Positions 1-7,493 of a stretch of 23,687 bases of DNA are shown here, piece after piece (positions within the stretch are counted from its first letter, which is position 1; each line of letters begins with the position of its first letter). The notes beneath the pieces are model-generated. The model made no database searches. It saw nothing but the letters and a program-made list of their open reading frames with translations, and was not told where the DNA came from. The DNA comes from JABMRF01 sp964434235 (GTDB lineage Bacteria; Patescibacteriota; Patescibacteriia; UBA11705; JABHMO01): NCBI GenBank assembly GCA_964434235.1, contig CAYSUN010000013.1, forward strand, positions 1 to 23,687, given 5' to 3'. Position numbers and translations under genes: made by a program.

Positions 1-290
1 AATATAAAATTGTAACAGCTGTAATTAGTCAAGAAGATTCAATTATGGGTGATGTTTTTGAAGGTCTAGCAAATTTTCTTACTACTTTATACGAAGCAAA
101 TATTATTATTGTTGCTCGTGAAGATGGAGACGGACAAATCAAATGTAGCTTACGAACAACCAAAGACAATATTGATGTTTCCAAACTGGCACAGAAATTT
201 GGTGGTGGCGGACACGCAAAAGCAGCTGGTTTTTCCTTCGCCGGAAAACTTGAAAGGTCAGAAAAAGGTTGGCGTGTAATCCAAAATTAA
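1..290 (+). CDS. DHH-family phosphoesterase, C-terminal part (5' end outside window)
   Basis: The reading frame is open from the first complete codon at base 3, so the gene starts upstream. The visible 96 residues hold the DHHA1 domain signature GGGGHAKAAGF near the C-terminus, which binds the substrate in NrnA-type oligoribonucleases / pAp phosphatases and in RecJ-like proteins. The stretch before it (ANIIIVAREDGDGQIKCSLR) is the usual beta strand of that domain. The catalytic DHH half is not in the window, so the exact subfamily (NrnA-like nano-RNase or another DHH enzyme) cannot be fixed. The family degrades short oligonucleotides or cleaves nucleotide phosphates in the cytoplasm. It converges on gyrA across a shared terminator. 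The in-window ATG at base 45 is internal to the domain and is not the start. Confidence 0.9.
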   Translation, partial: YKIVTAVISQEDSIMGDVFEGLANFLTTLYEANIIIVAREDGDGQIKCSLRTTKDNIDVSKLAQKFGGGGHAKAAGFSFAGKLERSEKGWRVIQN

Positions 291-308
291 AAGTAAAACA
301 TATATTTT

Positions 309-346
309 AAAAACAAAAAATCCGAATATTCGGATTTTTTGTTTTT
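309..346. terminator. Bidirectional intrinsic terminator between the DHH gene and gyrA
   Basis: A perfect 38-base palindrome centred on AATATT, with a GC-containing core (TCCGAAT/ATTCGGA) flanked by A tracts on one side and T tracts on the other. On either strand it gives a hairpin followed by a U-rich tail, as expected between two convergent genes. Confidence 0.85.
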
Positions 347-348
347 AT

Positions 349-2871
349 TTATTTTTGATCTTTAATTTCTTCTTCGCCACCAACAATTTGTGAAAAAGTC
401 ACAACAGTATCTCCAGCTTGTTTAAATCTCATCAATCGTACACCTTGTGTATCACGACCAAGCTCACTAATACTCTTGAATGGTAATCTGATTACTTGAC
501 CTTTCTGAGAAATCACTAAAATATCTGAATCTTTATTTTCTTCTTTATCAACCACAACACCTCGAATTACCTTTCCTGTTTTACTTGAAACTTTCAAAGT
601 TCTGATTCCACCACCACCACGATTTTGAAGTTTATAATTTGATAAATTTGATCGTTTACCAAAACCATTTTCTGCTAATGTTAAAACTTGTAATTCTTTT
701 TCTTGCGTAGGATCAACTATACCAACTCCAACTAATTTATCATCAGCTTTTAATCTTATTCCTCTGACGCCAGAAGCGGTTCTACCCATAGTTCGAACAT
801 TACCTTCAGAAAAACGAATAGCTTGACCTCGGGCAGAAATTAACATCATTTGTTTTTTGCCATCAGTAGCAAAAACCCAACGAAGACGATCTCCAGGTTT
901 AAGTTTAATGGAAATCAAACCACTTCTTCGAACATTAGCAAAATCTTCCACAGCAGTTTTCTTAACTGTTCCATTTTCTGTAACCATGAATAAATATTTG
1001 GTTTCTTTATCATCATCAACTGGCAAAATCGCAGTCACTTTTTCATCTGGACCAAGTTGTAAAAAGTTTACTAACGCTTGGCCTTTAGCAGTTCTGGATC
1101 CAATCGGTAAATCATAAGCTTTTAATTGGAAAACTCTGCCCATAGAAGTAAAGAACAAAAGATTGCTATGCGTCATGGCTGAGAATAATAAATCTACAAC
1201 ATCTTCTTCTTTGGTTGTTAAACCAATAACGCCCTTACCACCACGATGTTGAGTTTTGAAAGTATCAGTTGGCAATCTCTTGATATAACCATCCTTAGTT
1301 GCCATAACCAAAGTTGCTTCATTTGGCACTAAATCTTCTTGTGAAAATTCACCAACTGCAGACTTGATAACTTTTGTTTTTCTCTCATCACCAAATTTTT
1401 CTCTAATTTCAATAAGTTCATCTTTAATAACCTTGAAAAGTCTTTCTTTCGAAGCAAGTAAAGATTTTAATTCTTTTATCAACTTTTGCTTTTCCTTTAA
1501 TTCATCTTCTATTTTTTGTCTTTCCAAGTTAGCTAAATTTTGCAAACGCATTTCCAAAATTGCAACTGCCTGAACTTCAGAAAATTTATATTTGGCAATT
1601 AAATTTGTTTTAGCTATTTCTTTATCTTTTGATTGCTTAATTAATTTAATAATTGCGTCAATATTATCAATCGCTTTACTCAAACCTTCCAAAATATGAG
1701 CCCGATCTTCTGCTTTACGAAGTTCGAACTGAGTTCTTCGAGTTACAACATTATGACGATGAATTAAATAAGCATCCAAGATATCTCTTAAATTCATTAC
1801 CTTTGGTTGATAATCAGCAGTTAAGGCTAACATGTTGACATCAAAATTTGATTGCAACTGTGTTAATTTAAATAATCGATTTAAAACTTTTTTAGGATAA
1901 GCATCTCGTTTTAATTCAATCACTATTCGCACACCTTCTTTATTTGACTCATCTCGAACATCACGAATACCTTCAAGCCTTTTGAATTTAACCAGCTCAG
2001 CAATTTTTTCCAAAAGTGTGGCCTTATTAATTTGATAAGGAATTTCACTAACAATAATTCTAAATGTACCTTGCTTTTCTTCGACAATCTCAGTTTTTCC
2101 ACGCATCACAATTTTACCTTTACCAGTAGTGTAAGCTTTGGTAATTTCATCCTGATCATAAATAATACCACCAGTTGGAAAATCCGGTCCCTTAATAAAT
2201 TGAATTAAATCTTCAACAGGACAATCTGGATTATCAATCAAATAACAAATTGCATCGCAAATTTCAGTTAAATTATGAGGTGGAATTTTAGTTGCCATAC
2301 CAACAGCAATACCAACACCACCATTTAAAAGTAAATGAGGTAATTTCGCTGGTAAAACGCTTGGTTCTTTTTGTGTACCATCATAGTTTGGAATAAAATC
2401 AATTGTATCTTTATCAAGATCAAGTAATAATTCTTCACTAATATTATGCAATTTAGCTTCTGTATAACGCATAGCCGCAGCACTATCACCGTCCATTGAC
2501 CCAAAGTTACCTTGACCATGAACTAACATATAACGCATATTAAAATCCTGCGCCATACGAACCATCGAATCATAAACAGCTTGATCGCCATGTGGATGAT
2601 ATTTACCCAAAACTTCACCAACCACAGTCGCTGATTTTCTAAATTTAGCACTTGGTCGAAGCCCTATGCTCCACATAGCATAAAGAATTCTACGATGAAC
2701 AGGCTTTAATCCATCACGCACATCAGGCAAAGCACGAGCCACAATTACACTCATTGCGTAATCAATATATGAACTCTCCATCTCAGTTACAATTGAAATA
2801 TCTTCAGTTTTATCTAATTGAGCTGGAATAATGTCCTGTTCTTTTTCTTTTTTTTCTTTTTTCTTGGGCAT
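349..2871 (-). CDS. gyrA: DNA gyrase subunit A
   Basis: Catalytic breakage-reunion subunit of the type IIA topoisomerase that introduces negative supercoils with GyrB. The 840 residues match the usual GyrA length. An extra lysine/glutamate-rich N-terminus (about 20 residues) precedes the winged-helix core. The active-site tyrosine is Tyr136 in AAAMRYTE. The quinolone pocket reads HPHGDQAVYD, with Gln97 at the E. coli Ser83 position and Asp101 at the Asp87 position. A coiled-coil region (about 380-490) is followed by the six-bladed C-terminal domain, whose GyrA box is QHRGGKG (541-547), marking gyrase rather than ParC. The gene is the last of a probable three-gene minus-strand operon, 61 bases after the single-TM protein. 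No SD site precedes the ATG. Confidence 0.97.
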   Translation of the reverse strand: MPKKKEKKEKEQDIIPAQLDKTEDISIVTEMESSYIDYAMSVIVARALPDVRDGLKPVHRRILYAMWSIGLRPSAKFRKSATVVGEVLGKYHPHGDQAVYDSMVRMAQDFNMRYMLVHGQGNFGSMDGDSAAAMRYTEAKLHNISEELLLDLDKDTIDFIPNYDGTQKEPSVLPAKLPHLLLNGGVGIAVGMATKIPPHNLTEICDAICYLIDNPDCPVEDLIQFIKGPDFPTGGIIYDQDEITKAYTTGKGKIVMRGKTEIVEEKQGTFRIIVSEIPYQINKATLLEKIAELVKFKRLEGIRDVRDESNKEGVRIVIELKRDAYPKKVLNRLFKLTQLQSNFDVNMLALTADYQPKVMNLRDILDAYLIHRHNVVTRRTQFELRKAEDRAHILEGLSKAIDNIDAIIKLIKQSKDKEIAKTNLIAKYKFSEVQAVAILEMRLQNLANLERQKIEDELKEKQKLIKELKSLLASKERLFKVIKDELIEIREKFGDERKTKVIKSAVGEFSQEDLVPNEATLVMATKDGYIKRLPTDTFKTQHRGGKGVIGLTTKEEDVVDLLFSAMTHSNLLFFTSMGRVFQLKAYDLPIGSRTAKGQALVNFLQLGPDEKVTAILPVDDDKETKYLFMVTENGTVKKTAVEDFANVRRSGLISIKLKPGDRLRWVFATDGKKQMMLISARGQAIRFSEGNVRTMGRTASGVRGIRLKADDKLVGVGIVDPTQEKELQVLTLAENGFGKRSNLSNYKLQNRGGGGIRTLKVSSKTGKVIRGVVVDKEENKDSDILVISQKGQVIRLPFKSISELGRDTQGVRLMRFKQAGDTVVTFSQIVGGEEEIKDQK

Positions 2872-2932
2872 AATATATTAGTTAATAGGTAAAAAACAAA
2901 ATAAAAAATTATAAATTAAATTATCTATCCAC

Positions 2933-3232
2933 TTATTCAACCACTTCAGCTTTCTCTGTTTCAGTTTTAACTTCTGAATTAGCAACATTTAACTCTTGTA
3001 ATTTTTCAATAGCTAAACCCTGCTCATCAAGAAGATCGGAGACACCTTGAAAAATATCATCTACCTGAGCCATAGCGCCTTCCATAGTTGAAGATTCTTG
3101 CTCCATTTCTGCATTAATTTTATTAAAATTGTACTTCATCACAAAAATCCAACCTCCAAAAATAATCACCGCAGAAACAATTACACATAGCCACAAGGTT
3201 AAATATCGTGAATCTGATTCATGACCCTCCAT
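2933..3232 (-). CDS. Small single-pass membrane protein, function unknown
   Basis: A 99-residue protein with one hydrophobic segment (about residues 11-31, LTLWLCVIVSAVIIFGGWIF) after a short polar N-terminus, then a charged, mostly helical tail rich in Glu, Gln and Ala (about 36-99) with coiled-coil character. The topology suggests membrane anchoring by the N-terminus; which side the tail faces is not clear. I recognise no family. It sits between the MBL-fold hydrolase (42 bases upstream) and gyrA (61 bases downstream) on the same strand, with no terminator between them, so all three are probably co-transcribed. No SD site is seen, as with the other core genes here. Short single-TM proteins of this kind are common in Patescibacteria (general knowledge, not sequence evidence). 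Confidence 0.8.
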   Translation of the reverse strand: MEGHESDSRYLTLWLCVIVSAVIIFGGWIFVMKYNFNKINAEMEQESSTMEGAMAQVDDIFQGVSDLLDEQGLAIEKLQELNVANSEVKTETEKAEVVE

Positions 3233-3274
3233 ATAAATATATAGTTAAAAATTAAACTTTACTTAGATCAAATT

Positions 3275-3931
3275 TTAAGCTTTTTCAAAAATCACAACCT
3301 TAGTTTCTTCTTGGGGTAAATCTTTCTTGCTGATTTTTAATTTACTAACGACCTCAGCACCGCTTCCCATTTCTTTTTTAAAATTTTCTACACCATCAAC
3401 ATCAAGCGTTAGTCCAGGTATTTTATAATGCATTGGAACAACAATTCTTGGTTCTATTTGACGAACAATTTCAGCCGCTACCTTAGCGTCAACGGTATAT
3501 TTACCTCCAACGGGAATAAGCAAAATATCAACATCTTCAATCTTTTCTAATTGTTTATCGGAAAGTGTAGTTCCCAAATCACCAAGATGTAAAATCTTAA
3601 CTCCTTCAATATTAAATTTGAACATCACTGACTTGCCATATTCAGCACCTTGCTTTTTGTCATGAAAAGATCCAATACCAAACACAAAAACTCCACCGAC
3701 CTCATACTCACCTGGTCGATCAAGCAAAACTGGTTGCCTTTCATTAGCCTCAATCGCCTCATAATTACTGTGATCATCATGATAATGACTAACGGTAATT
3801 AAATCAGCTTTAGTTTTTGGTAATTTTAAACCTGTACTTTTATCATAAGGATCTGTAACAATTACAAAATTCTGTCCATTGATTTTTTCTTCAAATTTAA
3901 AACATGAATGCCCAAGCCAAGTTATATTCAT
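3275..3931 (-). CDS. Metal-dependent hydrolase, metallo-beta-lactamase fold (UPF0173/UlaG-like)
   Basis: A compact 218-residue MBL-fold protein. It starts MNITWLGHSCFKF, typical of the UPF0173 / UlaG-like branch, and carries the metal site HxHxDH (His49, His51, Asp53, His54 in SHYHDDH), a later HLGDLG motif (His115, Asp118) and a C-terminal VVPMHY histidine (His168). Family members are cytoplasmic Zn- or Mn-dependent hydrolases. UlaG itself is L-ascorbate-6-phosphate lactonase, but most bacterial relatives have no known substrate and no ascorbate pathway is visible here. First gene of the probable operon with the single-TM protein and gyrA. Its transcript would start near 3995 from a good promoter and pass through a 9-bp hairpin just before the start codon. 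Confidence 0.92.
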   Translation of the reverse strand: MNITWLGHSCFKFEEKINGQNFVIVTDPYDKSTGLKLPKTKADLITVSHYHDDHSNYEAIEANERQPVLLDRPGEYEVGGVFVFGIGSFHDKKQGAEYGKSVMFKFNIEGVKILHLGDLGTTLSDKQLEKIEDVDILLIPVGGKYTVDAKVAAEIVRQIEPRIVVPMHYKIPGLTLDVDGVENFKKEMGSGAEVVSKLKISKKDLPQEETKVVIFEKA

Positions 3932-3951
3932 AAGCTTTTCTATAATTAAAC

Positions 3952-3976
3952 CTTGTTTGTCTATAGAACAAACAAG
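3952..3976 (-). promoter_or_regulatory. Inverted repeat in the leader of the MBL hydrolase gene
   Basis: CTTGTTTGT and its exact complement ACAAACAAG are separated by 7 bases (CTATAGA), giving a 9-bp stem 20 bases upstream of the ATG on the minus strand and about 20 bases into the predicted transcript. It may be a 5' UTR hairpin or a binding site for a dimeric regulator. On the plus strand a T tract follows it, but no plus-strand gene ends here. Confidence 0.5.
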
Positions 3977-4001
3977 TTTTTAGTTAATATTCTGTAAGTA
4001 T

Positions 4002-4030
4002 ATTTTAGCAATTTTTTTTTCCTTTGTAAA
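4002..4030 (-). promoter_or_regulatory. Promoter of the MBL hydrolase-gyrA operon
   Basis: On the minus strand: -35 TTTACA, 17-base spacer ending in TGC (extended -10), -10 TAAAAT. It is back to back with the rpsA promoter. Confidence 0.65.
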
Positions 4031-4068
4031 CCACAAATTTATCATTTATGCCCACCATTAAACAAGTA

Positions 4069-4097
4069 TTGACAAATAATTGGATTTAAGATAAACT
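4069..4097 (+). promoter_or_regulatory. Promoter of rpsA
   Basis: Consensus -35 TTGACA (4069-4074), 17-base spacer, and -10 TAAACT (4092-4097, 4 of 6 matches). Predicted transcription start is near 4104, leaving a leader of about 120 bases. Confidence 0.65.
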
Positions 4098-4171
4098 AAC
4101 TATCGAGAAGAAAATTCTTTCAAATTTATATCTAATTCATAACTCTTAGAAAATTTATCTATTTTATATAG

Positions 4172-4192
4172 TCCACTCAAGAGTGGATTTTT
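4172..4192 (+). terminator. Terminator-like hairpin in the rpsA leader (possible attenuator)
   Basis: TCCACT/AGTGGA forms a 6-bp stem with a CAAG loop, directly followed by TTTTT. It lies between the promoter and the start codon, about 70 bases into the transcript. ACTCTT at 4142-4147 is complementary to AAGAGT at 4179-4184 and could compete with this stem. Confidence 0.5.
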
Positions 4193-4224
4193 ATATATAA
4201 TAAAAGATAAAAAAAGAATTAAAC

Positions 4225-5445
4225 ATGGCAAAACCAATTATTGCTGACGCTAATTCACCAATGAATCAATTGTTGGATTCTGATAAAAGCATACAATCAA
4301 TTCCTCAAGTCGGCGACATTATTAAAGGAACTGTAATCGCAGCTTCAAAAAAAGAAGTTCTACTTGATTTTAACGGTATTATGACCGGTATTATTCGAGG
4401 CAAAGAACTTTATAATGAATCTGACGAATTTGGCAATCTTCAACCTGGAGAAGAAACTGAAGCTACTGTAATGGAGCTAGAAAACGAACAAGGCTTATTA
4501 GAACTTTCTTTCAGATTTGCTGGCCACCAAAAAACTTGGACAACATTAAATAAATACAAAGAAGATTCACAAGCAATCAAAGCTAAAGTTACAGATGCAA
4601 ATAAAGGTGGCTTAATGGTCACAGTTAATAACGTACCTGGGTTTTTACCAGTTTCACAATTAAGTCCTGAATTTTATCCTCGCGTACAAGGTGGTGATAA
4701 AAATAAAATTCTAGAAAAACTTAAAAGCTACGTTGGTATGTCTTTTGACGTTAAAGTGCTTGACGTTGATCCAGAAAGTGAAAAACTAATTGTTTCTGAA
4801 AAGGCTGCTTGGGAAGAAAATCAAAAAGATACTTTAAGTAAATATACTGTTGGAGATATTGTTGAAGGTTCCATCACAGCAGTAACTGACTTCGGCGTTT
4901 TTGTAGAATTTGGTGAAAAACTTGAAGGCTTAATTCATATTTCAGAATTAGCTTGGCAAAGAATTGATAACCCAGCTGATCTATACAAAGTTGGCGATTC
5001 AATCAAAGCAGAAATCATCAAAGTTGAAGGTTCAAAGATTTTCTTATCAAGTAAAAAACTTGAAAAAGATCCATGGGAAAACATTAATGAAAAATTTAAT
5101 GTTGGTGATATTGTTCAAGGTGAAGTTTTGAAATCAACTCCTTTTGGTCTTTTTGTTAAACTTGATGAAGATATCCACGGTTTGGCTCACATTTCAGAAT
5201 TATCAAACAAAAAAATCACCAGTACTGATGATTTTGCAAAACCAGGCTCAATGATTGAATTCAAAATTGTTTCAATTGAACCGAAAGAACACCGACTTGG
5301 TCTTAGCATTAAATCAATGAGTGAAGAAACACCAGAAGATCAAGAAGAAAAAACAGAAGAACCTAAATCTGGGGAAACTCTAGCTGAAGAAGTTGCAGAA
5401 GAAACAACTGACGAGACAAAAGAATCTTTAGAAAAGACTAAATAA
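4225..5445 (+). CDS. rpsA: 30S ribosomal protein S1
   Basis: RNA-binding ribosomal protein that helps recruit and unfold mRNA on the 30S subunit. Four S1 (OB-fold) repeats are visible: about residues 28-96, 114-192, 208-277 and 293-363. The last two are the most canonical (GDIVEGSITAVTDFGVFVEF and GDIVQGEVLKSTPFGLFVKL, each followed by a G-L-x-H-I-S-E-L motif). The first two are divergent, as in many S1 proteins for the ribosome-binding repeats. At 406 residues it is a four-repeat form, shorter than the six-repeat E. coli protein, and it ends in a very acidic tail of about 40 residues. The ATG lacks an SD site. S1-dependent initiation would fit a genome whose core genes mostly lack SD sites (inference). 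Confidence 0.96.
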   Translation: MAKPIIADANSPMNQLLDSDKSIQSIPQVGDIIKGTVIAASKKEVLLDFNGIMTGIIRGKELYNESDEFGNLQPGEETEATVMELENEQGLLELSFRFAGHQKTWTTLNKYKEDSQAIKAKVTDANKGGLMVTVNNVPGFLPVSQLSPEFYPRVQGGDKNKILEKLKSYVGMSFDVKVLDVDPESEKLIVSEKAAWEENQKDTLSKYTVGDIVEGSITAVTDFGVFVEFGEKLEGLIHISELAWQRIDNPADLYKVGDSIKAEIIKVEGSKIFLSSKKLEKDPWENINEKFNVGDIVQGEVLKSTPFGLFVKLDEDIHGLAHISELSNKKITSTDDFAKPGSMIEFKIVSIEPKEHRLGLSIKSMSEETPEDQEEKTEEPKSGETLAEEVAEETTDETKESLEKTK

Positions 5446-5495
5446 ACTTACACTTCAAATATTCTTCTTCGCTGTTCAGCTTTGAAGAAAAAATA

Positions 5496-5527
5496 AAAAC
5501 CGCTTTGATTCGTCGAAGTGGTTTTTT
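5496..5527 (+). terminator. Terminator after rpsA
   Basis: AAAACCGCTTTGA pairs with TCGAAGTGGTTTT (two G-U pairs) around a TTCG loop, followed by a T-rich run. Confidence 0.85.
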
Positions 5528-5571
5528 GTTTTATTAAATTATTAAAACTAATTTAACACAATAACGTAGCA

Positions 5572-5600
5572 TTGACAATAGTCTAATTCCTTGCTATCAT
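5572..5600 (+). promoter_or_regulatory. Promoter of rny
   Basis: Consensus TTGACA, 17-base spacer, TATCAT (5 of 6). The transcript would start near 5607, so the rny leader is about 235 bases, unusually long for this window. Confidence 0.8.
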
Positions 5601-5690
5601 TAAAGTGCAATTAAATTATTAATTAACCATTTGTTTACCCTTGAAAAAGATTATTTGGCTGAAATAGATTAACCTAAATTTCTTTCTTCC

Positions 5691-5710
5691 TTGCTCTAAT
5701 TTTAGAGCAA
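5691..5710 (+). promoter_or_regulatory. Hairpin in the rny leader with a competing downstream arm
   Basis: TTGCTCTA pairs with TAGAGCAA (8 bp, 4-base loop). The 3' arm TTAGAGC (5702-5708) is also exactly complementary to a second GCTCTAA at 5772-5778, so two mutually exclusive stems are possible. No T tract follows, so it is not a simple terminator. Confidence 0.5.
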
Positions 5711-5726
5711 TTAGAAATATATAAAC

Positions 5727-5792
5727 ATGAATTTAACAGACTTATTAATTCAAAGTCCTGATTCAAGAACAGCTCTAATGCTGAACTTTTAG
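5727..5792 (+). CDS. Possible 21-residue leader peptide upstream of rny
   Basis: An ATG in the context ATAAACATG, which resembles the starts of rpsA and ymdB here, opens a 21-codon frame (MNLTDLLIQSPDSRTALMLNF) ended by TAG, 50 bases before rny. It has no SD site, like the core genes. The second GCTCTAA copy, which competes for the leader hairpin, lies inside its last third. A chance frame of this length is quite possible in a 235-base leader; the overlap with the alternative stem is what makes it worth listing. Confidence 0.3.
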   Translation: MNLTDLLIQSPDSRTALMLNF

Positions 5793-5842
5793 TTTTATAT
5801 TTCTAAAATCAAATAACTATTCAAGAGTAACAATCATAGTAT

Positions 5843-7360
5843 ATGTTATATCCGATTTTGATTGTTGCAGGCATAGTAATCGGTATTTTCGGTGGATATT
5901 TTGTAAGAAAAAAAATGGCTCAAACTGAAGCTGATTCAATTGAATCAAAGATGCAAGCTCAGATAAATGATGCTAAATCCAAGGAAAAAGAAATTTTACT
6001 ACACGCCAAAGATCAGGCAATCACAATTATTGACGAAGCAAAAAAAGAAGAAACTTCTCGACGAGCAGAACTCCGCGAATTACAAAAAAGACTGGAAAAC
6101 CGAGAAACTAAATTTGATCAAAAATTGTTAGAGCTAGAATCTAAACAAACAAAACTTCAAGAACGAGCACAAAAACTTGAAGAAATCAAAACTCAAATTC
6201 AAACTATTAAAAAAGAACAGGTTGAAAAATTGGAAAAAATTGCAGCCATGAACAAAGAACAAGCGCAAGAAGTTTTATTGCGTAATGTTGAAAATGACAT
6301 GCAAGAATCTTTATTAAGCAGAATTAAAAAGCTTGAAGAAGACAATTCAATTGAACTTGAAAAAGTTGCTAACCAAAAGTTAATTACAGCTTTGCAAAGA
6401 TGTTCAATTCCTCATGCAGTTGAATCAACTACTTCAATAATTGATTTACCATCAGATGAAATGAAGGGTCGAATTATTGGTCGTGAAGGTAGAAACATTC
6501 GAGCCATTGAACAAGCTACTGGTGTAGAAATTATTGTTGACGACACACCAAACGCAATTACAATTTCAGCCTTTAGTCCAATCCGAAGACAGGTTGCTAA
6601 AAAAGCTTTAGAAAAATTAATTCTTGATGGAAGAATTCATCCAGGTAGAATTGAAGAAGCAATTGATGAAGCTAAAAAGGAAATTGCTTTAGAAATTAGA
6701 AAGGCTGGAGAAGAAGCTTGCTATGATGTTGGTGTGGCTGGGCTTGATCAAAAACTTGTACAAATTATTGGTCGACTTAAATACAGAACTAGCTACGGAC
6801 AAAATGTTTTACAACACTCTATTGAAGTAGCTCATCTTTCAGCTTTATTAGCTGAACAGCTAGGCGCAAACGTCAGTATTGCAAAAAAAGCAGGTCTTCT
6901 TCACGATATTGGAAAAGCAGTTGATCACGAGATTCAAGGCACTCACCCAGAAATTGGTCGTGACATTGCCAAAAAATTTAATTTACCAGATGAAATTATT
7001 GCTCCAATCCTATATCACCACGAAGACAAACCACCGACAATTGAAGCTATTATCGTCAAAGTAGCTGATGCTATTTCTGGCGCTCGACCTGGGGCTCGTA
7101 AAGATACTTATGAAAGATATTTACAAAGATTAACTGAACTAGAAAACATTGGCAAACGACAAGATGGCGTAGAAAAAGTTTATGCTATTCAAGCTGGTCG
7201 AGAAGTTCGAGTATTTGTTGAACCTGGCCAAATTAGTGATTTAGACGCTGCTAAACTAGCTAAAAAAGTTGCGAAAGAAATTGAAGAAGAACTTAAATAT
7301 CCAGGTGAAATTAAAGTAACAATTATTCGAGAAAGCAGAATTACTGAATACGCTAGGTAA
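5843..7360 (+). CDS. rny: Ribonuclease Y
   Basis: Membrane-anchored endoribonuclease that starts bulk mRNA decay in many bacteria lacking RNase E. The 505 residues show the full family plan: an N-terminal TM helix (about 3-21, with a GGYFVRKK junction), a long coiled coil (about 28-185), a KH RNA-binding domain with the GRIIGREGRNIR loop (209-220), and an HD phosphohydrolase domain with the diagnostic His354-Asp355 in GLLHDIGKAVDHE. The C-terminal RNase Y domain ends PGEIKVTIIRESRITEYAR, as in Bacillus. The start is the ATG giving the short hydrophobic anchor; there is no SD site. In Firmicutes ymdB commonly follows rny. Here the two are about 3.4 kb apart, separated by accessory genes. Confidence 0.97.
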   Translation: MLYPILIVAGIVIGIFGGYFVRKKMAQTEADSIESKMQAQINDAKSKEKEILLHAKDQAITIIDEAKKEETSRRAELRELQKRLENRETKFDQKLLELESKQTKLQERAQKLEEIKTQIQTIKKEQVEKLEKIAAMNKEQAQEVLLRNVENDMQESLLSRIKKLEEDNSIELEKVANQKLITALQRCSIPHAVESTTSIIDLPSDEMKGRIIGREGRNIRAIEQATGVEIIVDDTPNAITISAFSPIRRQVAKKALEKLILDGRIHPGRIEEAIDEAKKEIALEIRKAGEEACYDVGVAGLDQKLVQIIGRLKYRTSYGQNVLQHSIEVAHLSALLAEQLGANVSIAKKAGLLHDIGKAVDHEIQGTHPEIGRDIAKKFNLPDEIIAPILYHHEDKPPTIEAIIVKVADAISGARPGARKDTYERYLQRLTELENIGKRQDGVEKVYAIQAGREVRVFVEPGQISDLDAAKLAKKVAKEIEEELKYPGEIKVTIIRESRITEYAR

Positions 7361-7405
7361 ACATTTGTCATGCTGAGTTTACCGAAGTAGACAAATATCA
7401 TATTA

Positions 7406-7435
7406 AAAACAGACGTCGATGTGGACGTCTGTTTT
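7406..7435. terminator. Bidirectional terminator between rny and the membrane-protein gene (repeat family member 1)
   Basis: AAAACAGACGTC and GACGTCTGTTTT form a perfect 12-bp stem around a 6-base loop, with T tracts outside in both directions. The core sequence recurs at 9493-9522 and 9835-9858. Confidence 0.9.
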
Positions 7436-7493
7436 GTTTTATTCTTAATTATTTTTCAACTAACATTTAATTCTTTTTTTGTTTATAATCATA

